From the NCBI RefSeq assembly GCF_965227735.1, contig NZ_OZ245776.1:372001-436000 (forward strand): a DNA stretch of 64,000 nucleotides, in the 5' to 3' direction. Positions 25,701 through 34,370 of the stretch are shown here, one piece after another. Below the pieces are notes generated by a model. That model searched no databases. It was not told the DNA's origin and was given only the letters and a program-made list of their open reading frames with translations. Source of the DNA: Larkinella sp965227735 (GTDB lineage: Bacteria > Bacteroidota > Bacteroidia > Cytophagales > Spirosomataceae). The position numbers were made by a program, and so were the translations under genes. Numbering within the stretch: position 1 is the stretch's first letter; the number at the start of each line of letters is the position of its first letter.

Positions 25701-27327
25701 CCGCACGCGTCACTCGACGCCGGGTGTCGGCTTGATTTCGCCCCCGCCCCACCACGATATTTATTCCATCGAGGATTTGGCGCAGCTCATCTTCGACCTC
25801 AAAAATGCCAACCGGGCCGCCCGCATCAGCGTCAAGCTGGTGTCGGAAGCTGGCGTTGGAACGATTGCCGCCGGGGTTGCCAAAGCCCACGCCGACCACA
25901 TCCTGATTTCGGGTCACGACGGCGGAACGGGAGCCTCTCCCCTGAGTTCGATCCGCCACGCGGGTCTGCCCTGGGAACTGGGACTCGCCGAAACCCACCA
26001 GACGCTGGTTCGCAACAAACTGCGGGGCCGCGTGACGGTGCAAACGGACGGTCAAATCCGGACGGGCCGCGACCTGGCCATTGCCGCGCTGCTCGGTGCT
26101 GAAGAATTTGGCGTTGCCACCGCTGCGCTCGTCTCCGTTGGTTGCATTATGATGCGGAAATGTCACCTGAACACCTGTCCGGTGGGCGTTGCCACGCAGA
26201 ATAAAGACCTGCGGGCGTTGTTTACCGGAAAACCGGAACACGTCGTGAACATGTTCACCTTCCTGGCGACGGAACTGCGCGAAATCATGGCCGAACTCGG
26301 CTTCCGGACCATCAACGAAATGGTGGGACAGTCGCAGATGCTCGAAATGCGCAAGGACATCAAGCACTGGAAATACGACCACGTCGATCTTTCGGCGGTG
26401 TTGTTTAAAGACGCCAACAACCTGGATGTAGCCCTGTACAAGCAGGAAGAGCAGGATCACGGTATGACCGATATTCTGGACTGGGAACTGTTGAAAGTCT
26501 CCAAACCCGCGCTGGAAACCGGCGAATCGGTGTATGCAGAATACCCGATTATCAACCTGAACCGGGCGGTGGGTACGGTTTTATCGAACGAAATTTCGAA
26601 AGTATACGCCGGAAAGGGACTACCCGAAGGCACGATTCACTTCAAATTCCGGGGTACGGCCGGGCAGAGCTTCGGCGCGTTCAACACCCACGGCATCAAA
26701 CTCGAACTGGAAGGCGATGCCAATGATTATTTTGGCAAAGGACTCTGTGGCGCGCAGTTGATCGTGTATCCCGACCGCATGGCACCGTTCAAACCGGAAG
26801 AAAACAGCATCGTCGGAAACGTGTCGTTCTACGGAGCGACCTCCGGGGAAGCTTACATCCGCGGGATGGCGGGCGAACGGTTCTGCGTCCGGAACTCCGG
26901 GGCAAAAGTGGTGGTCGAAGGCATTGGTGATCATGGTCTGGAATACATGACGGGCGGTTTAGCGGTAATTCTGGGTTCAGTCGGTCGGAATTTCGCAGCC
27001 GGGATGTCCGGCGGTGTAGCCTACGTCTGGGATCAGGAAGGAGATTTTGCGTCCAAAGTGAACGGCGAAATGGTCAACCTCGAAGCCCTGGACAGTGAAG
27101 ACGTCGCTCTCATCAAAGAATTCGTCGAAAAACACTTCCAGTATACCACCAGCAATGTAGCCCTGCAACTGATTCAGGACTGGGACAACCTCATCAAGCA
27201 ATTTGTCAAAGTGATGCCGAGCGATTTCCGCAAGGCGCTGGCCGGACGCGGGATTTCCCTGGCCGATCAGATCCGCGACAAAAATGTGGTATACCAGGAC
27301 ATCGTTGTGGACGTGGCACACGGATAA
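22756..27327 (+). CDS. gltB: Glutamate synthase, large (alpha) subunit
   Basis: This ~1523-residue subunit transfers the glutamine amide to 2-oxoglutarate using electrons from GltD. The glutaminase domain starts at the catalytic Cys in HDACGIGFVAH (Cys22, exposed after propeptide removal). A central domain and the FMN/2-oxoglutarate synthase domain follow, with 3Fe-4S ligands in CIMMRKCHLNTCPVG, and a C-terminal GXGXG beta-helix (FRGTAGQSFGAF, VGNVSFYGATSGEAYIRG). The start at 22756 (MSSSNAPQQG) leaves a short propeptide as in known GltB; the 53 upstream in-frame codons are A/T-rich leader. It forms a nitrogen-assimilation block with gltD. Confidence 0.95.
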   Translation: MSSSNAPQQGLYRPEFEHDACGIGFVAHVKGRKSHQIVEDALTMLTRMDHRGAVGYEPNTGDGAGILIQIPHELYVDECRKLSFSLPSAGDYGVGMIYMPKDERLRKECRDILNRTIKKLNLELIGYRVVPVDSSDLGNGSRSVEPVMEQVFIRKPETQTSDEFERKLYIVRNYSSRIINETVAGVENNFYYSSLSSRVITYKGQLTTKQLRDYFPDLQREELVSALGVVHSRFSTNTFPSWKLAQPFRYIAHNGEINTVKGNVNWMKTAEAMLESKLFTPEELAMLRPICNLNQSDSANLDNAIELLVMSGRSLPHVMMMLVPEAWDGNESMDPDRHAFYEYHAAIMEPWDGPASISFTDGRIVGATLDRNGLRPSRYWVTDEDVVIMASEAGVNDIDPARVVKKGRLQPGRMFVVDLEQGRIISDEEVKADICSRQPYKQWLDEYKIKITELPKPVRTFSHMRKQDITQRQQAFGFTSEDLRMILAPMAETGLEALGSMGTDSPLAILSEQSQHLANYFKQLFAQVTNPPIDSIRERAIMSLISFVGATGNLLSEDPEHCRLIELTQPVLTIEEFDKLRFVDKNHFQAKTINTYFRADDSTGLERALERICRYAEDAIEDGFEIIILSDRAIDSDHAPIPSLLATSAIHHHLIRRGLRGQVGILVEAGDVWETHHFATLIGYGASGVNPYMAFETITDMKEHGLIQADYPVEKLHQNYIKAVNKELLKIFSKMGISTLQSYQGAMIFECLGLNKEVVDKYFSGTISRIGGMGLEQIGREILVRHRQAFPKNNVLNPRLEVGGVYQWKQRGEAHIFNPDTIHLLQQATKKNDYQIYKKYANLIDDQTRKALTLRGLMKFKKGNPVPIEEVEPIESIFTRFATGAMSFGSISWEAHTTLAIAMNRIGGKSNSGEGGEDELRYTPLANGDNMNSGIKQVASGRFGVTSHYLTNARELQIKMAQGAKPGEGGQLPGHKVDDWIGRTRHSTPGVGLISPPPHHDIYSIEDLAQLIFDLKNANRAARISVKLVSEAGVGTIAAGVAKAHADHILISGHDGGTGASPLSSIRHAGLPWELGLAETHQTLVRNKLRGRVTVQTDGQIRTGRDLAIAALLGAEEFGVATAALVSVGCIMMRKCHLNTCPVGVATQNKDLRALFTGKPEHVVNMFTFLATELREIMAELGFRTINEMVGQSQMLEMRKDIKHWKYDHVDLSAVLFKDANNLDVALYKQEEQDHGMTDILDWELLKVSKPALETGESVYAEYPIINLNRAVGTVLSNEISKVYAGKGLPEGTIHFKFRGTAGQSFGAFNTHGIKLELEGDANDYFGKGLCGAQLIVYPDRMAPFKPEENSIVGNVSFYGATSGEAYIRGMAGERFCVRNSGAKVVVEGIGDHGLEYMTGGLAVILGSVGRNFAAGMSGGVAYVWDQEGDFASKVNGEMVNLEALDSEDVALIKEFVEKHFQYTTSNVALQLIQDWDNLIKQFVKVMPSDFRKALAGRGISLADQIRDKNVVYQDIVVDVAHG

Positions 27328-27345
27328 CAACTGATTTTCTTTCGT

Positions 27346-27353
27346 TATCTTTG
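27346..27353 (+). promoter_or_regulatory. -7 promoter element between gltB and the DUF29 gene
   Basis: TATCTTTG fits TAnnTTTG exactly and lies 20 bp before the ATG at 27374. No TTG was seen at the usual -33 distance. Confidence 0.4.
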
Positions 27354-27373
27354 TTTAAAAACAAGGTAATAGC

Positions 27374-27799
27374 ATGAAAAACTGGGATGAAATTGCCTCC
27401 ACATCCGAATTACTGGCAGCCGAGGAAATCAAACGTTCCTGGGATGAGGGTGATCTGGAAGATGCGGCTCTCGGTCTGAATCAGTTAATTGAAACGATGT
27501 CACGTTCTGAACGCCGGGCTTTGCAAAGCCAACTGGTTCGGTTAATGCACCACATCATCAATTGGAAAATTCAGCCGGAAAGACGATCCAAAAGCTGGAT
27601 TATATCGATCAAAAACGCCCGCTATGAAATTGCCGGTTTGCGAAAATACACACCTTCTCTGAATGAGAACTTCATCAATAGCATTTGGGAAGAAGCCTTT
27701 ACCGAAGCTCTTGACGAAGCTGAGACTGAAACGGATGTGTCAGCAAAAGGCATTCAACTGACCTGGGACGAAGTATTTGAAAAACCGTATACGCTTTAA
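27374..27799 (+). CDS. DUF29-family protein between gltB and gltD
   Basis: The 141-residue protein has the DUF29 pattern: a helical N-terminus (WDEIASTSELLAAEE), a central helix with LVRLMHHIINWKIQPERR, then SWIISIKNARYEI and a C-terminal PSL-containing segment. DUF29 proteins are small helical proteins of unknown role, most common in cyanobacteria. It sits 46 bp after gltB and 5 bp before gltD, so it is co-transcribed with gltD at least. Its insertion into the glutamate synthase operon is unusual. Confidence 0.7.
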   Translation: MKNWDEIASTSELLAAEEIKRSWDEGDLEDAALGLNQLIETMSRSERRALQSQLVRLMHHIINWKIQPERRSKSWIISIKNARYEIAGLRKYTPSLNENFINSIWEEAFTEALDEAETETDVSAKGIQLTWDEVFEKPYTL

Positions 27800-27804
27800 T
27801 CTAC

Positions 27805-29292
27805 ATGGGAAAACCCACTGGATTTTTAGAATTCACCCGCGAACTGCCGAAGAAACGCGACGTTCAGCAGCGGGTTCATGATTACAAGGAAATCGAACAA
27901 CCGTTCGCCGTTGAAGATACGCAGAAACAGGCAGCCCGCTGCATGGATTGCGGAATTCCCTTCTGCCACAACGGGTGTCCGCTGGGCAACATCATCCCCG
28001 AGTTCAACGACGCCGTCTACGAACAGAACTGGGAATATGCCTACGAAATTCTGGCATCGACCAACAATTTTCCGGAATTCACCGGCCGCATTTGCCCTGC
28101 GCCCTGCGAGTCAGCCTGTGTGCTGGGGATCAATAAACCGCCGGTTGCCATCGAATTCATAGAAAAATCCATTGCCGAAGCGGCCTTTGCGCGGGGGTTT
28201 GTTCAACCCGGCAAAGTGGCCAAACGGACGGGTAAAAAGGCGGCTATCGTGGGTTCCGGTCCGGCTGGACTGGCCGCGGCTGCCCAAATGAACAAAGCGG
28301 GTCATGACGTGACGGTATTCGAACGGGCCGACCAGATTGGTGGTTTGTTGCGGTACGGTATCCCCGATTTCAAGCTGGAAAAATGGGTGATCGACCGTCG
28401 GCTGGCCGTGATGGAAGCCGAAGGCATCACGTTCAAAACCGGCGTCAACGTCGGCGAACACATCAAAGCGAAAGAACTCCTGTCCGATTTCGACGTCATC
28501 TTACTGACGGGCGGTTCCACGGTTCCCCGCGATCTGCCGATTCCGGGCCGGGAACTGAAAGGTGTTCATTTTGCGATGGAATTCCTGAGCCAGCAAAACA
28601 AACGCGTGGCCGAACGCCCGGTTGTGGTTGACCACCGGGGTGCCAACTACGAAAACGGCGACCTACTGGCTACCGGCAAAAATGTTGTGGTCATTGGGGG
28701 TGGCGATACGGGTTCCGACTGTGTGGGAACGTCGAACCGCCACGGTGCCAAATCGGTAACCCAGATTGAGTTGATGCCGATGCCCCCGGCCGATCGGGCC
28801 GAGAGCACGCCCTGGCCGAACTGGCCGATGATGCTCCGTACCTCGACCTCCCACGAGGAAGGCTGCGAGCGGCACTGGTCGATCAACACGAAAGCCTTTA
28901 TTGGTGACGAAAACGGCAACCTGAAAGCGCTGCGCATTGTCGATCTGGAGTGGCAAAACGTCGACGGCCGCATGAACATGGTCGAAGTGCCGGGTTCGGA
29001 ACGCGACATTGAATGTGAGCTGGCGCTGCTGGCAGCCGGTTTTCTGCATCCGCAACAGGAAGGCCTGCTGAATGCGCTCGAACTGGAATACGAGCGGGGC
29101 AACGTCAAAGCTGTGAACTACCAGACCACTACGAATCCGAAGGTATTTGCTGCTGGCGACATGCGCCGGGGACAATCCCTAGTGGTATGGGCCATTTCCG
29201 AAGGCCGTGAAGCCGCGCGAGCGGCCGACCTCTTCCTGATGGGTGAAAGCCAACTGGAAGCGAAAGCCAAGTCGATGTTCGCGACGGTCTGA
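27805..29292 (+). CDS. gltD: Glutamate synthase, small (beta) subunit
   Basis: This 495-residue flavoprotein passes electrons from NAD(P)H to GltB. N-terminal cysteines for iron-sulphur clusters are seen in CMDCGIPFCHNGCPLGN and CPAPCESACVLG. The FAD-binding motif is VGSGPAGLAAAAQM (near 150), the NAD(P)-binding motif is VVIGGGDTGSDCVG, and the C-terminal FAD motif is VFAAGDMRRGQSLVVWA. The length is standard. It is 5 bp after the DUF29 gene and ends in a strong terminator. Confidence 0.95.
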   Translation: MGKPTGFLEFTRELPKKRDVQQRVHDYKEIEQPFAVEDTQKQAARCMDCGIPFCHNGCPLGNIIPEFNDAVYEQNWEYAYEILASTNNFPEFTGRICPAPCESACVLGINKPPVAIEFIEKSIAEAAFARGFVQPGKVAKRTGKKAAIVGSGPAGLAAAAQMNKAGHDVTVFERADQIGGLLRYGIPDFKLEKWVIDRRLAVMEAEGITFKTGVNVGEHIKAKELLSDFDVILLTGGSTVPRDLPIPGRELKGVHFAMEFLSQQNKRVAERPVVVDHRGANYENGDLLATGKNVVVIGGGDTGSDCVGTSNRHGAKSVTQIELMPMPPADRAESTPWPNWPMMLRTSTSHEEGCERHWSINTKAFIGDENGNLKALRIVDLEWQNVDGRMNMVEVPGSERDIECELALLAAGFLHPQQEGLLNALELEYERGNVKAVNYQTTTNPKVFAAGDMRRGQSLVVWAISEGREAARAADLFLMGESQLEAKAKSMFATV

Positions 29293-29314
29293 CCACGGAA
29301 AACGATACTACGTA

Positions 29315-29352
29315 GCCGCCGGTTTGACGACCGGCGGCTTTTTCTTTTTTTA
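29315..29352 (+). terminator. Rho-independent terminator after gltD
   Basis: The arms GCCGCCGG (29315-29322) and CCGGCGGC (29331-29338) pair perfectly around an 8-nt loop and are followed by TTTTTCTTTTTTT. Confidence 0.9.
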
Positions 29353-29360
29353 TACCTTTG
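29353..29360 (+). promoter_or_regulatory. -7 promoter element of the aminotransferase gene
   Basis: TACCTTTG fits TAnnTTTG and begins right after the gltD terminator, 25 bp before the ATG. The nearest TTTG (29323-29326) is 26 bp upstream, slightly longer than usual. Confidence 0.45.
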
Positions 29361-29385
29361 CCCACTCCTGTTTCCATTACCCATT

Positions 29386-30597
29386 ATGACATTTTTGAAA
29401 TCCAACCGGCTCAATGATTTACGCTACGAAATTCGCGGACCGGTTTACGAGAAAGCGCTTGAACTGGAAAGTCAGGGCTATAAAATCATCTCGCTGAACA
29501 TCGGCAACCCGGCTCCGTTCGGGTTCGACGCACCCGATGAAATTGTTCACGACATCATCCTGAACATCCGGAATGCACAAGGCTATTCCGACTCACGGGG
29601 GCTGTTTGCCGCCCGGAAAGCGGTGATGCACTACACGCAGAATCTGGGGATTAAGGACGTTGCGATCAACGATGTCTTTATCGGCAATGGCGTGAGCGAA
29701 CTGATTCTGCTTACGATGCAGGCCCTCATCAACGAAGGCGATGAGGTGCTGGTGCCGTCACCGGATTATCCGCTCTGGACGACTTCGGTGGCACTTTCCG
29801 GCGGAAAACCGGTGCATTACCTCTGCGACGAACAGGCCGACTGGAACCCGGATCTGGAAGATCTGGAAAGTAAAATCACCTCCCGCACGCGCGCCATTGT
29901 GGTCATCAACCCCAACAACCCCACGGGCGCGGTGTACGACAAACACATTCTGCAAGGCATCGCCCGGATTGCGGAGAAACACCAGTTGATTCTGTTTTCG
30001 GACGAGATCTACGACAAAATTCTGTACGACGGTGCCGTGCATTATCCAATGGCGACGATGGTGGAAGACACCCTCTGTATCTCGATGGGCGGTTTGTCGA
30101 AGAACTACCGTGCGGCCGGTTTTCGGGGGGGCTGGCTCATTTTGAGCGGGGCCAAACACCGGGCCAAATCCTACATCGAAGGGTTGACACTGCTGGCCAG
30201 TATGCGACTTTGCGCCAACGTCCCGACCCAATACGCCATTCAAACCGCGCTGGGTGGTTATCAGAGCATCAATGACCTGATTATGCCCACGGGTCGGCTT
30301 TACCGGCAGATTCAGCTTGCGTATGACCGCATTACGGCCATTCCGGGTCTGACGTGCGTGAAACCCAAAGGCTCGCTGTACATCTTTCCGAAAATTGACC
30401 TATCGCAATTCAGGATTGCCAACGACGACGATTTTGTGTTTGACTTACTGGAAGAACAAAAGGTGCTGGTGGTGGCCGGAACGGGCTTCAATTACGTCCA
30501 CGACGACCATTTCCGGATCGTCTGCCTGCCCTCCGTCGATGACCTGAATCCGGCCATCGACCGCATCGAAGCGTTTCTGGAAAGCCGTCGGAAGTAA
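29386..30597 (+). CDS. alaA: PLP-dependent aminotransferase, AlaA (alanine transaminase) type
   Basis: This 403-residue fold-type I aminotransferase probably makes alanine from pyruvate and glutamate. Family features are YKIISLNIGNPAPFGFD near the N-terminus, NPNNPTGAVYD, SDEIYDKILYDG, the PLP lysine in MGGLSKNYRAAGFRGGW, and FRIVCLPSVD near the C-terminus. The N-terminal segment (RLNDLRYEIRGPVYEKA) is typical of E. coli AlaA. Its position after the glutamate synthase genes fits use of glutamate as amino donor. Confidence 0.85.
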   Translation: MTFLKSNRLNDLRYEIRGPVYEKALELESQGYKIISLNIGNPAPFGFDAPDEIVHDIILNIRNAQGYSDSRGLFAARKAVMHYTQNLGIKDVAINDVFIGNGVSELILLTMQALINEGDEVLVPSPDYPLWTTSVALSGGKPVHYLCDEQADWNPDLEDLESKITSRTRAIVVINPNNPTGAVYDKHILQGIARIAEKHQLILFSDEIYDKILYDGAVHYPMATMVEDTLCISMGGLSKNYRAAGFRGGWLILSGAKHRAKSYIEGLTLLASMRLCANVPTQYAIQTALGGYQSINDLIMPTGRLYRQIQLAYDRITAIPGLTCVKPKGSLYIFPKIDLSQFRIANDDDFVFDLLEEQKVLVVAGTGFNYVHDDHFRIVCLPSVDDLNPAIDRIEAFLESRRK

Positions 30598-30657
30598 CAT
30601 ACCAGTGTCCCGGTAGGGACAAAACAGCGTAGCGTCGGTAGCAAAAAAAGAATTAGG

Positions 30658-30757
30658 ACTTTCGCTTTTGCCCCTAAATCCCCTAAAGGGGACTTTCTGA
30701 TCCGGATTAAGCTGCGTCCAAGTCCCCTTTAGGGGATTTAGGGGCAAAAGCGAAAGT
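30658..30757. repeat. Perfect 38-bp inverted repeat, first of a pair
   Basis: The left arm 30658-30695 and right arm 30720-30757 are exact complements with a 24-nt loop. The arms contain CCCCTAAATCCCCTAAAGGG, itself partly palindromic; a related sequence recurs at 51093-51165 and in part near 60198. It lies between convergent genes, so termination is possible, but no long T-run follows on either strand. Confidence 0.95.
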
Positions 30758-30785
30758 GTATAGAGTTATCAGACATAAGTCCTAA

Positions 30786-30878
30786 GAATGATAAATGTAA
30801 AATGAGGAATGTTAAATGTAAAAGTCTTGCAATCCAGCACTTTTACATTTAACATTCCTCATTTTACATTTATCATTC
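30786..30878. repeat. Perfect 39-bp A/T-rich inverted repeat, second of a pair
   Basis: The left arm 30786-30824 and right arm 30840-30878 are exact complements with a 15-nt loop. The arms consist of variations on AAATGTAAAATG and GTTAAATGTAAAAG. Similar words occur upstream of purC (12361-12395). It ends 12 bp before the stop side of the minus-strand cytochrome gene. Confidence 0.95.
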
Positions 30879-30889
30879 CCTTTCTCCTT

Positions 30890-33800
30890 TTACCGCCCCA
30901 TCACCAAGCGCGTCTGGGCCGGTGATCGCTCGGCATCCTGGAGCTGGATGTTCAATGATCCAGTTGCCTGAACCGCCCGGTCAATGGCCAGCGTGATCGT
31001 ATGAACGCCCTGCGGCAGCTCCGCCACGATGCCCTGATCGGTGAGTTTGACCGGTTTTGAGCCCATCCAGGCCGTAACCCCCGCCGTTGAACCAAACACC
31101 AGATTGACGTTGCCTTTGCTGACCACTTCGATGTCAAACCGTACAAAACTGTGGCGTTTGCTGGCGGCCGTTTCCACCACCGGCAGTTCATCGAGCGGCA
31201 GTTCTCCAACCACTTTGCTGTACGCCGGTTGAAAAGGCACTTTCGCATTATCCTTTGCAACATACCCCAACCCTTCCTCGCGGATTTTTTTAGCCAGTTC
31301 TTTCGTCGGAAAAACCGTGTTCCAGCGACGCACAAACCGGGTGGTCGGTACCCGGAACTGACCCGATTCGCCCATTTTGGACAGAAAACCAACCAGGTTG
31401 ATGAACTCCTGCTTCTCCAGACTCGCCGTCAAACCCGCAGGCATCAACGAACCGGGTACTTTTTCGATGACATTGATCTGGCTTTTAGGAACCGAAACCT
31501 CCATCCCGGCAACGTCCCGAATCACAATATCCGACGTTCCGTTGCTGACAATATAGCCCATTAGTTCGCTTCCGTCTTTTTTCGCGATCCGCTGCAATTC
31601 GTAGCCTTCTTTGATGGACTGGTTCGGATACAGCAACGAGCGGATGATCGTTTCGACCGGCGAACTCGTTCCAAGGCTGCTCAAATCCGGGCCGATTCGC
31701 CCCCCGGCCCCGCCAATCGCGTGGCAGGTCTGGCAGGTCAGGGCTGCCTTCCGGAACACCAGTTCGCCCTTCGCCGGGTCGGCGGTTTCCTGAATGATTT
31801 TCGCCAGACTGGTAATTTCCGGGCCGGACAGTTCCTGCGCCATTCGCTCCACCGGCAAAACCCCGCCCGATGCTTCCAGGGCCTGGGTCAGCAGTTTGAC
31901 GGTTTCGTCGTTCCGGCGGTTGTAGGGAATCTGGCGCTGCAGAAGCTGCCGCCCGGCCTTTGCCATGCTTTCCGGTATTTTCCGGGCCGTCAGTTCGTCA
32001 GCGAGGGCTTTCGCGCCCTGTTTATTGGACAGAAACGCCTTAAACAGGTCGGAGACATCCGTCTGAGCGGGCAGGCTTCGCAGCAGGTCCCCCCCGATCC
32101 GGGCGGCTTCGGAAGCATTCACCGACACCAGTTGAGAAGTCGCGGCCAGTCGTAAATCGGCCGGATTTTTTGCTCCCGTCAGGTCCGTCAATAGTTTCCG
32201 GCTGCTTTCTGTATTCAGTGTTGCCAACGCGCCCAAAGCCGCTTTTTGCGTGTTTTTGTCGCCCTTTTGGGCCAGGCTCACCAGCGTTCCGCTCAGGTTT
32301 TCCAGTTTCCACAAACCCATCAACCGAATGGCGCTGGTGGCAACGGCGTCATCATCGTTTGCAATAAAACCGGAAATCCGATTCAGATCCTGGCTGGGTT
32401 TCACGCCCCGGCGGGCGGCTTCTTCGAGTGCTGCCAGTTGAGCCGCTCCGTTTTTATTCCCGTCTAAGGCTTTATTAAACAGAAGCGTCACATCAGCCGT
32501 ACTGCCAAATTTAGCAATCGACCCCAGCACGTCTTTCTGGTACTCGACCGGAATCTGGTCTTTCTGGTACAACTGCGCCAGTTGCGAAACCGCTTCGGCA
32601 CTGCTCACCGACTTGAGGGCAAAGGCGGTTTTTCGGGCATCACCCAAAAAATCGGGCTTCGCTTTCAGGCTGGCCATCCACAACGGCTCCAGTTCGCGAA
32701 CGGTTTGCCACAGGGCAAAATCCAGAAATTCATCCATCGGCTGCTCCAGAACCGACAAGGCGGTTTTGGCCGCTTCAGCGGTTTTCACGTTGCGGAGCGC
32801 AATGACGGCTTCCAGCCGCACCTGGGGATGAGGGTCACCCACGGCTTTGGTCAGCCGGGTTGGCACGTTGCTTATTTTAGTGTGCCACAACTGAAGCGCC
32901 CGCAAGGCAGCCGCCCGGGCGTTGTGGGTTTTGGCATCCAGGAGTGTCGACAGCAGCGGTTCATTGATCACATCCAGCGTCTGATACACCCATAGGGCTT
33001 CCAGCAGATGGTGTTCGTAATCCGGATTGGTTTTGTCCAGTTCCTGCACCCACTTCTGCAGGGCCGGAATCACGTCTTTGGCGCCCCGGGCTTTCAACAC
33101 CTGCTTGGCCTGCGAACGGGTCCAGTCTTCCGGTAACTTGAGCGCTTCCAGAAGCTCAGTGACGGAAGCTTTGCTCAAAGGTGGTTTTTTAACCAACGGG
33201 CGGTTTTTGGCCACAATCCGCCAGATGCGCCCGTGTTCCTGATCCCGGCGCGGGTCGTGGAAATCGACCTCGCCGTGCTGAATAATCGGGTTATACCAGT
33301 CAGCCACGTAAATCGCTCCGTCAGGTCCGACGTTGATATCGACGGGACGAAACGCGACGTTGTCCGTCCACATCAAATCTTCGACCTGCCGGGAAGCGTA
33401 CCCACTGCCCTGCTCTTCCAGCTTGAACCGGTTGATGCGATTGGCGCGGAAGTCGTTGGTAATCACGCTTCCCTGCCACGATTCCGGCAAGTGACGGCCC
33501 GAAATCACGTCCAGCCCGCTGTGTTTGGGTTGACCCGGATTTAAGCCCCGGATGATTCGGGCGGCCCCCGGTGAAGTCACGAACGTTGCCCCCGGAAAAG
33601 CGTAGTTGATGCCTTCGCCCCCCGCGCCGTCTGTCAGAAACGACTGCCCCCAGCGGTCGAACTGAAGCCCCCACGGGTTGATTAATCCTTTGGCGTAGAT
33701 GTCCAGATCGAGCGTTTGCGGATTCAGTTGCCAGACACCACCGCCTTCCAGCCGCCGGATGCCTTTGGGCGTTTCTACGTGGCTGTAGATGTAGATCGAC

Positions 33801-34360
33801 TGGTTGAAATACAACCGCCCTTCCGGTCCCCAGCGAAACGTATGGATCAGGTGGTGGGTATCTGCCGTGCCGAAACCGTTCAGAATCCGGCGTTTTTTGT
33901 CGGCTTTGCCATCGCCATCCGTATCGGCAAAGTGCAGAATTTCCGTCGAGTTGGCGACATAAACGCCCCCGTCGCCGGGCAGAATTCCGGTGGGCGTCAG
34001 CAGGCCTTCCGCAAAAATGGTCGATTTATCGGCTTTGCCGTCGCCGTCTGTATCTTCGATAACAAAGATTTTGTCGTTGGCTTCTTCGCCGGTTTTCAGG
34101 TGCGGATAGGCCGTGCTGCTCACCACCCACAACCGACCGTCGGCATCCCAGTTCATCTGGATGGGCTTGGCGACAAGCGGTTCGGCGGCAAAAAGGGTCA
34201 CCTCAAAACCGTCGGCAATTTTAAACGACTCCAGTTCTTTCTTCACATCCGGGTCCGGATTTTCCTTCCGGTCGTCCTGGTTAACGGAAGAGGTAATGAG
34301 CAAAACCAGCGGAATGACAACGAGCCTTCGCAGGATGTTCAGGGTTCGGATATTTTTCAT
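30890..34360 (-). CDS. PVC-type heme-binding protein: propeller, HEAT repeats and cytochrome c domain
   Basis: This 1156-residue exported protein has an N-terminal hydrophobic signal, a membrane-bound dehydrogenase-type beta-propeller (about 45-390; FEVTLFAAEPLVAKPIQMNW, with DTDGDGKAD calcium-binding-like loops), many HEAT-like helical repeats (about 420-830), a cytochrome c domain with CQTCH at 876-880 and likely distal Met973 in SLMPAGL, and a C-terminal beta-rich segment. The architecture matches the large CxxCH proteins known from Planctomycetes and Bacteroidota, thought to oxidise sugars or other organics in the periplasm; the substrate is not established. It follows the SGNH hydrolase gene by 10 bp. 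Confidence 0.88.
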   Translation of the reverse strand: MKNIRTLNILRRLVVIPLVLLITSSVNQDDRKENPDPDVKKELESFKIADGFEVTLFAAEPLVAKPIQMNWDADGRLWVVSSTAYPHLKTGEEANDKIFVIEDTDGDGKADKSTIFAEGLLTPTGILPGDGGVYVANSTEILHFADTDGDGKADKKRRILNGFGTADTHHLIHTFRWGPEGRLYFNQSIYIYSHVETPKGIRRLEGGGVWQLNPQTLDLDIYAKGLINPWGLQFDRWGQSFLTDGAGGEGINYAFPGATFVTSPGAARIIRGLNPGQPKHSGLDVISGRHLPESWQGSVITNDFRANRINRFKLEEQGSGYASRQVEDLMWTDNVAFRPVDINVGPDGAIYVADWYNPIIQHGEVDFHDPRRDQEHGRIWRIVAKNRPLVKKPPLSKASVTELLEALKLPEDWTRSQAKQVLKARGAKDVIPALQKWVQELDKTNPDYEHHLLEALWVYQTLDVINEPLLSTLLDAKTHNARAAALRALQLWHTKISNVPTRLTKAVGDPHPQVRLEAVIALRNVKTAEAAKTALSVLEQPMDEFLDFALWQTVRELEPLWMASLKAKPDFLGDARKTAFALKSVSSAEAVSQLAQLYQKDQIPVEYQKDVLGSIAKFGSTADVTLLFNKALDGNKNGAAQLAALEEAARRGVKPSQDLNRISGFIANDDDAVATSAIRLMGLWKLENLSGTLVSLAQKGDKNTQKAALGALATLNTESSRKLLTDLTGAKNPADLRLAATSQLVSVNASEAARIGGDLLRSLPAQTDVSDLFKAFLSNKQGAKALADELTARKIPESMAKAGRQLLQRQIPYNRRNDETVKLLTQALEASGGVLPVERMAQELSGPEITSLAKIIQETADPAKGELVFRKAALTCQTCHAIGGAGGRIGPDLSSLGTSSPVETIIRSLLYPNQSIKEGYELQRIAKKDGSELMGYIVSNGTSDIVIRDVAGMEVSVPKSQINVIEKVPGSLMPAGLTASLEKQEFINLVGFLSKMGESGQFRVPTTRFVRRWNTVFPTKELAKKIREEGLGYVAKDNAKVPFQPAYSKVVGELPLDELPVVETAASKRHSFVRFDIEVVSKGNVNLVFGSTAGVTAWMGSKPVKLTDQGIVAELPQGVHTITLAIDRAVQATGSLNIQLQDAERSPAQTRLVMGR

Positions 34361-34370
34361 GACTTTTAGG

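Noticed and set aside
25045..26460. A 471-codon open frame antisense to gltB
   Set aside because: It lies wholly opposite a highly conserved gene, has a His/Arg/Gln-rich composition typical of antisense frames in codon-biased GC-rich genes, and shows no domain.
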